A stretch of 64,000 bases of DNA, from positions 9,335,141-9,399,140 of the forward strand of contig OU452221.1 of NCBI GenBank assembly GCA_911728455.2, written 5' to 3'. Both the position numbers and the translations under genes were made by a program. The notes beneath the pieces were generated by a model that was not told where the DNA came from, searched no databases, and worked only from the letters and a program-made list of their open reading frames with translations. Below are positions 55,701 to 57,889 of this stretch, in pieces. Source of the DNA: Marthasterias glacialis (lineage: Eukaryota; Echinodermata; Asteroidea; Forcipulatida; Asteriidae). Every line of letters begins with the position of its first letter. The stretch's first letter is position 1.

Positions 55701-57050
55701 TTTCAGATCTGTTTGTCAACAAAGACTCTCACCTATGAAACAATGATAAAATGATAATGATAATAAGAATAGACCTTATGCATTGACGTCATCACGCCGC
55801 CATCTTAGAGGTAAATCGATGATGTAACAATGGAAACGAAGAGATTTGTACGCGCGGCGCACAGGATTGGCCAATGAACAACCTCATTTTGACCTCTAGA
55901 CGAGGGCGCCCTACTCAAATGACGTCATAATAGTAAATCAAAGAAAAAATATAAATAAATAAAGAAATAAAAATAAACTTAAAAAAATAATAGAAAAGAA
56001 ACAATTTAAAACAAATAAAGTAAACAAGTAAGAAAACATTTAAAAATTACATGGAATGATACGATAATAACTAAATAAATAATAATCATATTAAAAAAAG
56101 TTACGAATGAAAAGTTTGTAAATTGGGAAGGTTGTTTTTCATGTTTTGTCTGACAGCTTTCTTTGGCTATCAGGTAATGTTTTCACAAACTTCAACAAAG
56201 TTTCACTGTCTTTGCGTTGCAGATAAAAGCGGTAATCTTGAGGCATCAGGTGCATCCGCCAGTGGTGCATCAGCGGAGGCCGGTGCAATGGCCGCGGTCG
56301 GGCAGCCGACCACAATCGGAGAACTATTCGGGGCGGAGGTTTGTACTGCATTTTTTTGTCCATGTCCCGCCAGAATAAACAAAGTCACAATTCTTAGATG
56401 TTGAAGTTGTCAAAAAAAAGTAAACTTTCGGTGTTTTTTCTTGCATTATTATGTTTAATAAAAATTTGAATAACTTGTTGAATCTGACGCAATATACTTT
56501 GCGTTCCGTTGTCTGTCTAGAGTTGCATTTTTTAATTTGTGGTTAATCCAAATGTTTTAAGGGCTTTCTGTATACCCAGTCTTTATAGTAGTATATCCCA
56601 ATACCCAAATAATTCGGTCACGATAACATGTCACGCTTTATAGCCCTATGCGACATGGACAGTATGTATGTGTAGTACTCAGTGGTTAGTACTAGTACTG
56701 CTTTTGGATGGTTAAAGTTAACTGATAAAATTAATGTGGTTTAATATCCATTTTCGATTTCAATTGGTCATGTTTAAACGTTGTGTAAACATATTCTACA
56801 TAGAATATATTAAAGTGTCAAAATTTGTTATTCATATCAACTTTTTCGATTTAGTTGCAATTTTTCAATCATAATTTGTTCAAATATATCTTTTTAGACA
56901 CAGTTGCATGCCATAGTGCCGTTACCCTGGTGCCCGCATCTGGATAGTAATGTCAAACCAAACCCACCTTCAATGCCTATAAATGCGAGCGACCCATGTA
57001 GGGAATGCCAGGATGCCAGCGAAAATTGGGTCTGTCTTCACTGCTACCAG
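1..57050 (+). CDS. HDAC6: HDAC6-type histone/tubulin deacetylase gene, 23 exons, partial at both ends
   Basis: Class IIb deacetylase. The family removes acetyl groups from alpha-tubulin, cortactin and HSP90 in the cytoplasm and binds ubiquitin through a C-terminal zinc finger. The sequence shows, in order, the C-terminal two thirds of deacetylase domain 1 (exons 1-6), a linker (exon 7), a full second domain (exons 8-19), a Ser/Ala/Gly-rich linker (exons 20-22) and the first half of zf-UBP (exon 23). Domain 2 keeps [29 protein letters not shown] and GGYN, which hold the histidine pair, the zinc ligands and the catalytic tyrosine. All splice junctions agree in phase. The N-terminus lies before base 1 and the C-terminus after the window. 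Two GPCR genes and several transposons sit in its introns. HDAC10 is excluded because two complete-type domains and zf-UBP are present. No SE14 tetradecapeptide repeat is visible in the exons found. Confidence 0.93.
575..900 (+). repeat. Dispersed repeat E, copy 1
   Basis: Shares TACCGCTGGCACAAAGAAA, ACCTCCATT.AGCC.AAATACAATGA and ACAATGGTG.AAGCCTC with 22220-22510, with divergent sequence between these blocks. Intronic, no coding signal. Confidence 0.7.
1438..1503 (+). CDS. HDAC6: HDAC6 exon 2 (deacetylase domain 1)
   Basis: 66 bp encoding [18 protein letters not shown]. The acceptor is TTGACAG and the donor GAG|GTATGT, phase 0 on both sides. It has the same length and borders as exon 16 in domain 2. 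Confidence 0.93.
1924..2135 (+). mobile_element. SINE family D copy
   Basis: tRNA-like head with GGTTCGAATCT as B box, then CACTCGAGTAGTAAGCTTG, a run with ACTCGGGAAGCACTGGG and ACAGTG. Relatives are at 14270-14420, 29225-29510, 37415-37640, 44085-44225 and 57108-57360. Located between exons 2 and 3. Confidence 0.8.
2189..2248 (+). CDS. HDAC6: HDAC6 exon 3 (domain 1, second zinc-ligand Asp)
   Basis: 60 bp encoding [20 protein letters not shown]. The Asp in GFD is the second aspartate zinc ligand of the family. The acceptor is CTTTACAG and the donor AAG|GTAAAG, both phase 0. Counterpart of exon 17. Confidence 0.94.
2320..2720 (+). repeat. Dispersed repeat F, copy 1
   Basis: Shares AGTTTCAGCTCATTT, CGAGAAAAC, GCAGAGTTTTGGTCTCAT-like sequence, CAGACAGAAATATTTC and AAATCTGTGAACAT with 38540-38840. 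Order and orientation are the same in both. Confidence 0.72.
3388..3477 (+). CDS. HDAC6: HDAC6 exon 4 (domain 1)
   Basis: 90 bp encoding [20 protein letters not shown] followed by [10 protein letters not shown]. The acceptor is TTGGCAG and the donor GAG|GTGAAA. Phase 0 and equal in length to exon 18. Confidence 0.95.
3673..3760 (+). mobile_element. MITE half, GGGGCCTAATTTCATAGAG type
   Basis: Begins GGGGCCTAATTTCATAGAGC and continues with a GCTTGAGCATAAAATATGC motif, as at 58580-58741. The second terminal repeat is missing or replaced by the following SINE. Confidence 0.65.
3780..4150 (+). mobile_element. SINE family C, partial copy
   Basis: The 3' two thirds of the family C body (CTTTGACTGGTACG, AGCTGTAGGTACTCTGTGC, GCATGGTTGGCTGCAGATT, ACCTTGTAAACCCTTACAAG) ending near a TTATTAATAATAC tail. 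The tRNA-like head is not clear. Confidence 0.75.
4350..4456 (+). CDS. HDAC6: HDAC6 exon 5 (domain 1, catalytic Tyr)
   Basis: Begins [20 protein letters not shown] and continues through [13 protein letters not shown] carries the catalytic tyrosine. The acceptor is TTTCTCAG and the donor AGAG|GTAAGA in phase 2. The intron after this exon has no equivalent in domain 2, where exon 19 covers both exons 5 and 6. Confidence 0.93.
4593..4670 (+). mobile_element. MITE fragment, TAGAC.GATCCATTA type
   Basis: Begins TAGACTGATCCATTAAGCCC and has GTTGACCAATCACA, as in the full copies at 39874-40131 and 52908-53152. Only this end is recognised. Confidence 0.7.
4890..4957 (+). CDS. HDAC6: HDAC6 exon 6 (end of domain 1)
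   Basis: Encodes [20 protein letters not shown] ending in YQ. The acceptor is CTTTCCAG and the donor CAAG|GTAAGG in phase 1. The ending matches the end of exon 19 (KYQ, phase 1). Confidence 0.92.
5494..5677 (+). CDS. HDAC6: HDAC6 exon 7 (inter-domain linker)
   Basis: 184 bp encoding an acidic, low-conservation linker that includes [20 protein letters not shown]. It joins exon 6 in phase 1 after TTTTTGTACAG and ends CACAG|GTTTGT in phase 2. The repeated IDKLI suggests a short helix. Role unknown beyond spacing the two catalytic domains. Confidence 0.85.
5911..5958 (+). CDS. HDAC6: HDAC6 exon 8 (start of domain 2)
   Basis: 48 bp encoding [16 protein letters not shown], the conserved TxLVYDxxMMxH opening of the second deacetylase domain. 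The acceptor is TTTTTTATAG and the donor GCTTT|GTAAGT in phase 2. Confidence 0.92.
6812..6899 (+). CDS. HDAC6: HDAC6 exon 9 (domain 2)
   Basis: Encodes [20 protein letters not shown] and ends RCLRVE, the HPExPxR block of class II deacetylases. The acceptor is CTTTTACAG and the donor GAG|GTTTGT. Confidence 0.92.
7385..7705 (+). mobile_element. SINE family B, tRNA-derived
   Basis: The head has GGTTCGATTCC as B box. The body has GTTGTGCGTTGGTT, CCACGAGGGTTTTTTCTC and GTGCTCCGTGGTCATA, and the tail has ATTATTATTA. It recurs at 12718-13020. Confidence 0.87.
7991..8031 (+). CDS. HDAC6: HDAC6 exon 10 (domain 2)
   Basis: 41 bp encoding [13 protein letters not shown]. The acceptor is TTGTTTACAG and the donor CACAG|GTAAGT in phase 2. 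It leads into SAEY at the start of exon 11. Confidence 0.9.
8379..8475 (+). CDS. HDAC6: HDAC6 exon 11 (domain 2)
   Basis: Encodes [20 protein letters not shown] and ends [10 protein letters not shown], aligned with the HSxEYV..TREL..FDSIY block of HDAC6. The acceptor is TTTCGTCAG and the donor CAG|GTATAG. Phase 2 in, phase 0 out. Confidence 0.92.
8650..9060 (+). repeat. Dispersed repeat G with internal hairpin, copy 1
   Basis: Shares TGATGAGTGTC.CATGCAATTTGACCC and ATGGAGCC.GAGGA.GT with 27240-27800. It contains a hairpin pairing GTGTGATAAAGGACC with GGTCCTTATCACAC near 8936-8977, and ends in a TTTTGTTCCCTTATTA-like stretch. Confidence 0.72.
9103..9345 (-). mobile_element. SINE family C, minus-strand copy
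   Basis: Read on the minus strand, it carries GTGGCTGAGAAGTCTAGCGC, GGGTTCGGATCC, a C-family body and GGTATGGTTGGCAGCAGATT. It matches 21838-22216. Located between HDAC6 exons 11 and 12. Confidence 0.85.
9696..9767 (+). CDS. HDAC6: HDAC6 exon 12 (domain 2)
   Basis: 72 bp encoding [20 protein letters not shown] then LSGQ. Of two adjacent AGs at the acceptor, only the first keeps the frame; the second would give an early stop. The donor is CAG|GTAATT. Confidence 0.88.
9768..10707 (+). other. Intron between exons 12 and 13, no gene seen
   Basis: Ordinary AT-rich intron. I saw no SINE, conserved peptide or strong inverted repeat in it. Confidence 0.6.
10708..10733 (+). CDS. HDAC6: HDAC6 exon 13, 26-bp micro-exon (domain 2)
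   Basis: Only 26 bp, encoding TRNGVAIV plus two bases of the Arg that opens the RPPGHHAE motif. The acceptor is TTTTTTGCAG and the donor TTCG|GTAGGT in phase 2. Its placement is forced by the flanking exons, because NGVAIVR directly precedes PPGHH in this family. Confidence 0.9.
10734..12154 (+). other. Intron sequence before the TTAA MITE, mostly unassigned
   Basis: A possible degenerate element lies at 11000-11240: TTTGCCATCTTTACGGGCAA near 11029 and TTTTCCCGTAAAGATGGC near 11180 are inverted relatives. A short direct repeat, AAGCAAGCCAAATGG, occurs at 11593 and 11624. No coding evidence. Confidence 0.55.
12155..12613. mobile_element. TTAA-flanked MITE, piggyBac-like
   Basis: TTAA at 12155 and 12610 flank inverted ends AGGGCCCATGAA and TTCATGGGACCT, with 451 bp between the TTAA sites. 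TTAA duplication is typical of piggyBac-type elements; the family is inferred from this alone. Confidence 0.72.
12718..13020 (+). mobile_element. SINE family B, second copy
   Basis: Closely similar to 7385-7705 from GTTGTGCGTTGG to GCAATTCAGCTTTTCAGCTG. The tRNA-like head is more decayed, with a B box of GATTCAATTCC. Same orientation as the host gene. Confidence 0.86.
13421..13655 (+). mobile_element. SINE family A, tRNA-derived
   Basis: The A box TGGCTCAGTGG and B box GGTTCGAATCC fit the internal pol III promoter of tRNA-derived SINEs. The body includes GGTTTTCCTCCCACATC and the tail is AAATAAATAAATAAA. The same sequence recurs at 50500-50760. It lies 80 bp before HDAC6 exon 14. Confidence 0.88.
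13737..13841 (+). CDS. HDAC6: HDAC6 exon 14 (domain 2, proton-relay histidines)
   Basis: Encodes [20 protein letters not shown] then [14 protein letters not shown]. The HH pair is the general acid/base pair of the deacetylase. The acceptor is GAATGGCAG and the donor AAAAG|GTATCG in phase 2. Confidence 0.95.
14270..14420 (+). mobile_element. SINE family D copy, short
   Basis: Contains GAACTGGCCTCTCATC, GGTTTGAGTCCCACCCGAGT, GACTCGGAAAGCACTGAGTA and TACAGTGCTTACAACACATC, as in the other family D copies. Located between exons 14 and 15. Confidence 0.78.
15581..15776 (+). CDS. HDAC6: HDAC6 exon 15 (domain 2, zinc site)
   Basis: 196 bp encoding [20 protein letters not shown] through [21 protein letters not shown] holds the Asp and His zinc ligands. 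The acceptor is ATCTAACAG and the donor GTG|GTGAGT. It is followed by a 7.3 kb intron that contains a GPCR gene and a LINE. Confidence 0.96.
16342..16575 (+). repeat. Left copy of a ~230-bp direct repeat flanking GPCR and LINE
   Basis: Runs from GATATTACTAATAGC to AAATACTTTAGTGC and matches 22728-22957 over its length with scattered differences. It ends about 100 bp before the GPCR start codon. A short open frame beginning [17 protein letters not shown] occurs in both copies, but no known protein is recognised. Confidence 0.88.
16672..17634 (+). CDS. Class A (rhodopsin-like) GPCR, intronless, nested in an HDAC6 intron
   Basis: A 320-residue seven-transmembrane receptor of the plasma membrane. 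It shows GN in TM1 (N23), LAVAD in TM2 (D51), C83 and C169 for the TM3-loop disulfide, and NPVLY in TM7 (286-290). C306 and C308 could be palmitoylated. NSS at 79-81 and NCT at 168-170 are glycosylation sequons. Oddities: the DRY motif is ERF (118-120), TM6 has FFILVVP rather than CWxP, and TM3 lacks the amine-binding Asp. The N-terminal tail before TM1 is only about five residues. The frame is open back to a stop at 16627 without another ATG, so an upstream exon is possible. The ligand cannot be told. It may belong to a lineage-specific receptor expansion of marine invertebrates (inference). Confidence 0.9.
   Translation: MDGLHTCLVIVMPIVGTLGFVGNTFVCLTIIYTKTLHNVTNLMILNLAVADALVSVLYAPHASISVQYLLLGKSSIHSNSSQCTADMLFQFNSIWIYFFFTNCLSAHSVLSLTLANYERFIGISRPLQYSSYFTRRKIMLLLLAVWIIPLTLYVPRSVLIIDQYKIDNCTIKELQNSAVSSIASMLLLLLPIAATIWMYISILINLKQGARNLEEQGIQGPAQELHQAHLKVSKTLAIITTVFFILVVPRAIWYSISFSLREHFFILDETMWGVLMLLSLLNSAINPVLYGFKYEQLRKAFKSMVCRCQRKRQQNQVGPV
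17726..18083 (+). repeat. 95-bp tandem repeat, about 3.7 copies, just after the first GPCR
   Basis: Units start at 17821, 17916 and 18011, exactly 95 bp apart, each beginning GAATCAA and containing GGAAA..GTACTCAAT and CATCAAACT. A partial earlier unit precedes 17821. It begins within about 100-190 bp of the GPCR stop codon, so it probably lies in the 3' UTR. Confidence 0.92.
18440..21750 (+). mobile_element. Decayed non-LTR retrotransposon (LINE, CR1/Jockey-type), 5' truncated
   Basis: It contains an endonuclease remnant (ITETWLD near 18765, degraded DFNIDW near 19074) and a reverse transcriptase with [28 protein letters not shown] and [14 protein letters not shown]. It ends in a 3' UTR with an AAATAAATAAAT tail near 21747. 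The element is dead. There is an in-frame stop at 18815, frame changes near 19070, 19070-19148, 20900 and 21250, and probably compensating indels at 19840-19915. The catalytic YADD reads YAND near 20633, and the endonuclease GDFN reads RDFN. The clade is inferred only from general RT motifs. It sits in the sense orientation in the HDAC6 intron, downstream of the first GPCR. Confidence 0.92.
19148..20929 (+). pseudogene. Reverse-transcriptase pseudogene of the LINE
   Basis: The longest open stretch of the element, 593 codons from the end of the endonuclease through the RT palm and thumb. Fingers and palm motifs are recognisable, but the catalytic Asp pair is Asn-Asp, so the product would lack polymerase activity. 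The frame breaks at about 20900. The C-terminal remainder follows in two other frames, 20913-21302 and 21253-21450. The last ends in RFSNLFSNL and FKSSLRDHF, which resembles the C-terminus of CR1/Jockey-type ORF2 proteins. Confidence 0.9.
21838..22216 (+). mobile_element. SINE family C, tRNA-derived, with ATT tail
   Basis: A box TGGTCGAGTGG and B box GGTTCGAGTCC. The body has CCTTAAGCAAGACACTT and GCGTCCTTCGGATGGG, and the tail is TATTATTATTAT. It starts about 90 bp after the LINE tail. Related copies are at 9103-9345 (minus), 3780-4150 (plus, tail part) and 38420-38530 (minus, tail part). Confidence 0.88.
22220..22510 (+). repeat. Dispersed repeat E, copy 2
   Basis: Matches the landmarks of 575-900 in the same orientation. 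It follows directly on the ATT tail of the SINE at 21838-22216. Confidence 0.7.
22728..22957 (+). repeat. Right copy of the ~230-bp direct repeat
   Basis: Same orientation as 16342-16575, about 6.4 kb downstream and 160 bp before HDAC6 exon 16. Together the two copies enclose the GPCR gene, its tandem repeat and the LINE. This may be a dispersed repeat family or the trace of a segment insertion or duplication. Confidence 0.88.
23116..23181 (+). CDS. HDAC6: HDAC6 exon 16 (domain 2)
   Basis: 66 bp encoding [20 protein letters not shown] then YE. The acceptor is TTGTTGTAG and the donor GAG|GTGAGT. Identical in length and phase to exon 2. Confidence 0.95.
23996..24318. mobile_element. MITE with TTCACGAAG inverted ends and an internal perfect hairpin
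   Basis: Left end AATTCGTTTGTGTTTTCACG, right end CGTGAAAACATTGACGAATT. A second perfect inverted repeat, 24001-24024 against 24031-24054, makes a 24-bp stem with a CATATA loop right at the left end. This may be a duplicated terminal repeat. Confidence 0.78.
24505..24670 (-). mobile_element. tRNA-derived SINE, minus strand
   Basis: On the minus strand it shows TGGTCGAACGG as A box and GAGTTCGAATCCGGG around the B box, about 60 bp apart, followed by CATCACCCAGGAGTAAATGG. Family not determined. Confidence 0.75.
25560..25755 (+). repeat. Degenerate ATTC/ATCT microsatellite
   Basis: A run of TATTCATCTATTCATCTAT type drifting into TAGTCATTTAGTCATTTAG. It is simple sequence in the intron before exon 17. 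Confidence 0.92.
26473..26532 (+). CDS. HDAC6: HDAC6 exon 17 (domain 2, zinc ligand)
   Basis: 60 bp encoding [23 protein letters not shown] carries the second zinc-binding Asp. The acceptor is TTCTCCATAG and the donor CTG|GTGAGT. Counterpart of exon 3. Confidence 0.95.
27065..27198. mobile_element. Short palindromic MITE, GTGTCCGAAT ends
   Basis: Left AGGCTGTGTCCGAATGAAT and right ATTCGGACACGGCCT are inverted relatives. The interior is rich in GGC/GCC (GGCTACGGCC, GCGGCCATAGCC). Possibly related sequence is at 7060-7200 and 25190-25340. Confidence 0.75.
27240..27800 (+). repeat. Dispersed repeat G with internal hairpin, copy 2
   Basis: A longer relative of 8650-9060. It has an imperfect inverted repeat, GTGACTCGGTCTT near 27664 against AAGACCGAGTCACGACTC near 27764. 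Intronic, no coding signal. Confidence 0.72.
27917..28061. mobile_element. 145-bp MITE with ~30-bp inverted ends
   Basis: Left AGACTGTGTAAGTCTCGCGC, right GCGCGAGACTTGCACAGTCT, with one mismatch in the outer 20 bp. It ends 107 bp before HDAC6 exon 18, so it lies close to the splice acceptor region. Confidence 0.85.
28169..28258 (+). CDS. HDAC6: HDAC6 exon 18 (domain 2)
   Basis: 90 bp encoding [20 protein letters not shown] then [10 protein letters not shown]. The acceptor is TTTTTGCAG and the donor GAG|GTAAGA. Counterpart of exon 4. Confidence 0.95.
28916..29087 (+). CDS. HDAC6: HDAC6 exon 19 (end of domain 2, catalytic Tyr)
   Basis: 172 bp encoding [20 protein letters not shown] and ending [11 protein letters not shown]. 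The catalytic tyrosine is in GGYN. The acceptor is TATGATCAG and the donor CAAG|GTGAAT in phase 1. It covers in one exon what exons 5 and 6 cover in domain 1. Confidence 0.95.
29225..29510. repeat. Fold-back pair of SINE family D
   Basis: A minus-strand copy (CATACACCGATGTGTG...CTAGACTACCGAGACTG) runs directly into a plus-strand partial copy (GCAGTCTCGGTAGTCTA...CAGTGCTCAACACACATC). The two can pair over long stretches and would make a strong hairpin in nascent HDAC6 transcript, about 140 bp after exon 19. Confidence 0.85.
30104..30170 (+). CDS. HDAC6: HDAC6 exon 20 (linker after domain 2)
   Basis: 67 bp encoding [20 protein letters not shown] then K. The acceptor is TTTTATTTAG and the donor AAGGG|GTGAGT in phase 2. 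Little conservation; placed by phase and strong splice sites. The next exon is 24 kb away. Confidence 0.8.
31736..35875 (+). pseudogene. Transposase-type gene of the Academ-like element, broken by stops and frameshifts
   Basis: The reading frame passes through 31736-32008, about 32010-33225, 33226-33759, 33760-34280, 34281-35262 and 35263-35875. Breaks are a frame change in an A-run near 32005, TGA at 33223, TGA at 33757, a frame change near 34281 and another in a T-run near 35265. The N-terminal part has a conserved-looking FRTRKQIP end. The centre has no domain I can name. [13 protein letters not shown] (35031) and [11 protein letters not shown] (35100) resemble the acidic metal-binding strands of XPG/PIN nucleases. 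[26 protein letters not shown] (35732-35832) is a CXC-type zinc cluster. The tail is acidic. With five breaks it cannot make a full protein. Confidence 0.85.
36050..36570 (+). repeat. 164-bp tandem repeat with palindromes in the right arm of the transposon
   Basis: Three units have identical landmarks at 36212, 36376 and 36540, exactly 164 bp apart. The first two begin with a perfect 30-bp palindrome of two arms, ATGGCGGCCATTTTGG and its mirror; the third has one changed base. The left arm at 31503 holds a single equivalent hairpin and a second, degenerate one near 31665-31712, so the right arm has expanded. Confidence 0.93.
37262..37411. repeat. 33-bp perfect inverted repeat around SINE tail sequence
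   Basis: Arms 37262-37294 and 37379-37411 are perfect reverse complements (CAGTATTATTAGCGGCAGGT... against its mirror). The 84 bp between them match the 3' part of the family D SINE that follows. Confidence 0.92.
37415..37640 (+). mobile_element. SINE family D copy with clear pol III boxes
   Basis: The best-preserved head: A box TGGTCTAGTGG, then AAGACATCTGCTCTAG, B box GGTTCGAATCC, then CCACCCGAGTTGCCTGTG. The body has GAGTATACAGTGCTTATC. It directly follows the inverted-repeat element at 37262-37411, which holds a second copy of this SINE's 3' part. Confidence 0.85.
38420..38530 (-). mobile_element. SINE family C tail fragment
   Basis: On the minus strand this reads GGCATGATTGGCTGCAGTTA and CTTGTAACACCCCGTG, the 3' end of family C. 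No head is present. It directly abuts the dispersed repeat at 38540-38840. Confidence 0.7.
38540..38840 (+). repeat. Dispersed repeat F, copy 2
   Basis: Second copy of the repeat at 2320-2720, containing AAAGTTCAGCTCATTTTATC, GCAGAAATATTTCG and GTAAATCTGTGAACAT. It abuts a SINE family C tail. Confidence 0.72.
39110..39330 (+). repeat. TTTA-rich run, then G-run and C-run
   Basis: TTATTTATTTATTTATT-type simple sequence near 39114-39150, then about 13 G (39288-39300) and 12 C (39318-39329) separated by ~17 bases, which can pair into a hairpin. Confidence 0.85.
39874..40131 (+). mobile_element. MITE with ~25-bp inverted ends
   Basis: Left end TAGACCGATCCATTACGCCC, right end GGCTTAATGGATCGGTCTA. 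The interior holds GACCAATCACAGCC and palindromes of CGTGCGCG type. A possible TA target site lies at both ends. Confidence 0.82.
40140..42960 (+). other. Intronic stretch without a recognised gene
   Basis: AT-rich sequence downstream of the antisense GPCR stop codon. It has C-runs near 41410, poly-A near 41225 and an ATT microsatellite near 42303. The 3' UTR of the antisense GPCR probably lies at its right edge. Confidence 0.6.
42965..44017 (-). CDS. Class A GPCR, moody/melatonin-receptor-like, intronless, antisense in an HDAC6 intron
   Basis: A 350-residue receptor on the strand opposite the host gene. Features are NGT (5-7) in a ~28-residue extracellular tail, GN in TM1 (N49), SVSDLL in TM2 (D77), C104 and C184 for the disulfide, and GRYLKI after TM3. 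The third loop (about 222-265) is basic, TM6 has ACYVP (282-286) and TM7 has NPIVY (317-321). GRYLKI in place of DRY and the TM6 motif resemble the moody/Tre1/melatonin-like group, in which NRY is usual; the Gly is unusual. The start at 44017 gives a sensible tail length. It lies in the 24 kb intron with its own transcription direction, so its promoter should be near 44.0-44.6 kb. The ligand is unknown. Confidence 0.92.
   Translation of the reverse strand: MDTTNGTVPEMFSTPNSKDFDEPRQYTPVVQYSTLVVGIPVNALGFFGNLITIFVVARTPVLRTPTNLFIISLSVSDLLYCSIVLPVLLTTFYNNAWVFGTTFCQIHPLFMFTFVGATILSLAGTAFGRYLKITQSSLYGKLFTVKRRAAMMVIVCWLLPIIFLLPPITGVWGSLGYEPKTLTCTFLRGGRNSGYSMFFMVSALIVPTTFITFCYVRILQTVCKNHKRVRRMRVVPGDDLSLNGPSTEATGNTKSKRQQRKIYREDIQYTKMMLCIFLVFIACYVPYMLATLLDPQVENMTFHFYSGMCVWFSSCLNPIVYVAMNRHFRQACSRFLPAKFQATEITEIVG
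44085..44225 (+). mobile_element. SINE family D copy upstream of the antisense GPCR
   Basis: Contains CGTGGGTTCGAAAGCCACCT, CACAGGACTCGGAAAAGTAC and CATCGGTGTATGGGTAAAA. It lies 70-210 bp upstream of the start codon of the minus-strand GPCR, within its likely promoter or 5' UTR. Confidence 0.8.
44550..47950 (+). other. Intronic stretch without a recognised gene
   Basis: No conserved peptide on either strand. Simple sequence TTGGTTGGTTGGTTGG near 45963. The part next to 44.5 kb may contain the promoter of the antisense GPCR. Confidence 0.6.
47956..48134. mobile_element. Palindromic fold-back element with 13-bp flanking direct repeat
   Basis: Direct repeats CACGCTTCATCTA at 47956-47968 and 48122-48134 flank ~153 bp. 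The ends TAGCCTTTTGTCAAGGCCTT and AAGGCTTTGACGAAAGGCTA are inverted. The centre, GCGTACTCGATCGTACGC, is itself palindromic. The direct repeat is longer than the 8-10 bp usual for hAT or Mutator elements. Confidence 0.82.
48140..50260 (+). other. Intronic stretch without a recognised gene
   Basis: No coding signal seen. TCGCGCGTATTCGAG near 49430 with ATGTTACAGCAACG resembles the interior of the MITE at 27917-28061, so a diverged relative may be here. Confidence 0.55.
50265..50870. mobile_element. Fold-back element interrupted by a SINE
   Basis: Left arm AACACTTACATG..TGTGCGGTCAGTGAC..ACTTTGAAAGTGTTG is mirrored on the right by AACAGTTTCAAAGTGTCATT..GACCGCACACATGTAAGTGTT. The SINE at 50500-50760 sits in the middle. 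The arms are full of GTTGGATTCAAC-like motifs. Confidence 0.82.
50500..50760 (+). mobile_element. SINE family A copy nested inside a fold-back element
   Basis: Matches 13421-13655 from the tRNA-like head (B box GGTTCGAACCC) through CTCCCACATCTAAAACTGAA to an AT-rich tail. It interrupts the inverted-repeat element at 50265-50870, so it inserted later. Confidence 0.88.
50890..51013. mobile_element. ~120-bp palindromic MITE
   Basis: Left CACTGTAAAACTAAAGTTAG and right GACTAGTTTTAGAGTG are inverted; inner CAAAACAGC pairs with GCTGTTTTG. It follows the larger fold-back element directly. Confidence 0.75.
52086..52185. other. 44-bp near-perfect hairpin, pre-miRNA-like or miniature transposon
   Basis: Arms 52086-52129 and 52142-52185 pair at 40 of 44 positions, with two symmetric 2-nt internal loops and a 12-nt terminal loop. 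Each arm has TTGTTTGGCCATGCAA or its complement. TA dinucleotides next to the ends would also fit a mariner-type MITE. Confidence 0.85.
52716..52797 (+). repeat. AAT microsatellite
   Basis: About 25 units of AATAAT with a few substitutions. The open frames it creates on the minus strand (runs of Ile or Leu) are not genes. Confidence 0.95.
52908..53152 (-). mobile_element. MITE, same family as 39874-40131, opposite orientation
   Basis: TAGACTGATCCATTAAGCCC at the left and GGGCTTAATGG at the right. The CGGACTTTCGGTGGCGTAGCC interior appears inverted relative to the 39.9 kb copy. Confidence 0.78.
53563..54091. mobile_element. TTAA-flanked MITE, piggyBac-like
   Basis: TTAA at 53563 and at 54088 flank AGATGCATTGCCC and its inverted relative GGACAATGCATCT. 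It ends about 170 bp before HDAC6 exon 21 and includes a CGTACATACAATGTACG palindrome. Confidence 0.75.
54259..54413 (+). CDS. HDAC6: HDAC6 exon 21 (Ser-rich linker), 3' end uncertain
   Basis: The acceptor has a clear pyrimidine tract ending CATGTACAG, and the frame matches exon 20 in phase 2. It encodes [20 protein letters not shown] followed by Ser/Thr/Pro-rich sequence. Two possible donors, after 54413 (GAGG|GTGACC) and after 54435 (AGTG|GTGGGC), are both phase 1 and both fit exon 22. Without splicing the frame runs on to a stop at 54478. Confidence 0.75.
55190..55565 (+). repeat. Tandem duplication, ~185-bp period, two copies
   Basis: GACAGAA.AATCGTATAA.CGAATACTTCACT and AATCAGGGATGAGAAATTCC-type blocks occur in both halves (from about 55215 and 55402) with a few differences. 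Confidence 0.88.
55775..55932. mobile_element. Probable MITE with TGACGTCAT ends
   Basis: GCATTGACGTCATCACG at the left and AAATGACGTCATAATAG at the right, with GAGGTAAA and TTTTGACCTC as inner inverted motifs. AT-rich simple sequence follows. No gene seen. Confidence 0.55.
56223..56338 (+). CDS. HDAC6: HDAC6 exon 22 (Ala/Ser/Gly linker)
   Basis: Encodes [20 protein letters not shown] and ends GELFGAE. The acceptor is TTTGCGTTGCAG and the donor GAG|GTTTGT. Phase 1 in, phase 0 out. Low-complexity spacer before the zinc finger; supported by phase with both neighbours and by the open frame. Confidence 0.75.
56898..57050 (+). CDS. HDAC6: HDAC6 exon 23, first half of zf-UBP domain
   Basis: 153 bp encoding [20 protein letters not shown] through [18 protein letters not shown]. 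This is the N-terminal half of the zf-UBP (BUZ) finger, which in HDAC6 binds free C-terminal ubiquitin tails. The WCPHL motif and the two CxxC pairs are present. The acceptor is TATCTTTTTAG and the donor CAG|GTATGT. The second half (VYCGRY-type) was not found before the window ends. Confidence 0.93.
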
Positions 57051-57107
57051 GTATGTGTCTATAGAGGAGAAGAAAGCTCTGTGTTGAATTTAATCAAGCT
57101 TGCATAT

Positions 57108-57360
57108 TAGTTGTTGTTTTTACCCATTACACCGATGTGTGTTTAAAAAGCATTGTATACTCACTTTCCCGAGTCCTGTGAAAAAAAAATATTCAAAGGC
57201 ATTTTCCTCGGGTGGGATTCGAACCCACGACCCCTGCCATTGTAGAGCAGATATCTTAAGGTGTGTGAAAAATGCCGGTGAATATTTGTTTTCACAGGAC
57301 TCGGGAAAGTACTGAGTATACAGTGCTTAACACAAATCGGTGTATGGGTAAAAAAAATTG
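57108..57360. repeat. Second fold-back pair of SINE family D
   Basis: The minus-strand copy has CCATTACACCGATGTGTG and GGGTGGGATTCGAACCCACG. It turns into a plus-strand copy with ACAGGACTCGGGAAAGTACT and AACACAAATCGGTGTATGGG. The layout matches 29225-29510 and lies just after exon 23. Confidence 0.83.
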
Positions 57361-57889
57361 CAACTAATATTCTTTATCCCCGATGCAAAAATTGACATCT
57401 ATTATAAAGCTTGTATATAAGCACAAAAACTATGCTTTGCACAGAAGGGTGTTACTCGGCAGCCATATACCATGTACAGCGTATTTCAACAGGCACGTTG
57501 CCTTGGGATTGGGCGCTTTTTGTCTATAAAAAGCGTCTGTTATGAAATGAATATGGTTGGAAAGATATTTCGTGACAATGGGTCCGCCATTTTGTAAAAC
57601 CCAATTTTTACTCTACAAAATGGCGGGCCGTATGTCTCTATGTAGAGTGTGGTTCCGTTGGTTTTATTTCTAGTGGCAAAATGTATGTTTTTATCACTAC
57701 TCGCTAATACAACACAGTGTTTTATTTCATGAACAACTCTTAAAAAGGACAATGAGTAATTCCAAACAGTCAAATTTTAAGAGATTTGAAGGCAATGTGC
57801 CCCTTTCACATCGTTTGTGTTTGCACACCTGGTGACCAAGCGGTACACCAGGCTCAACCTATAGTGTGCAGTGTCAGTATGTTGGTTCG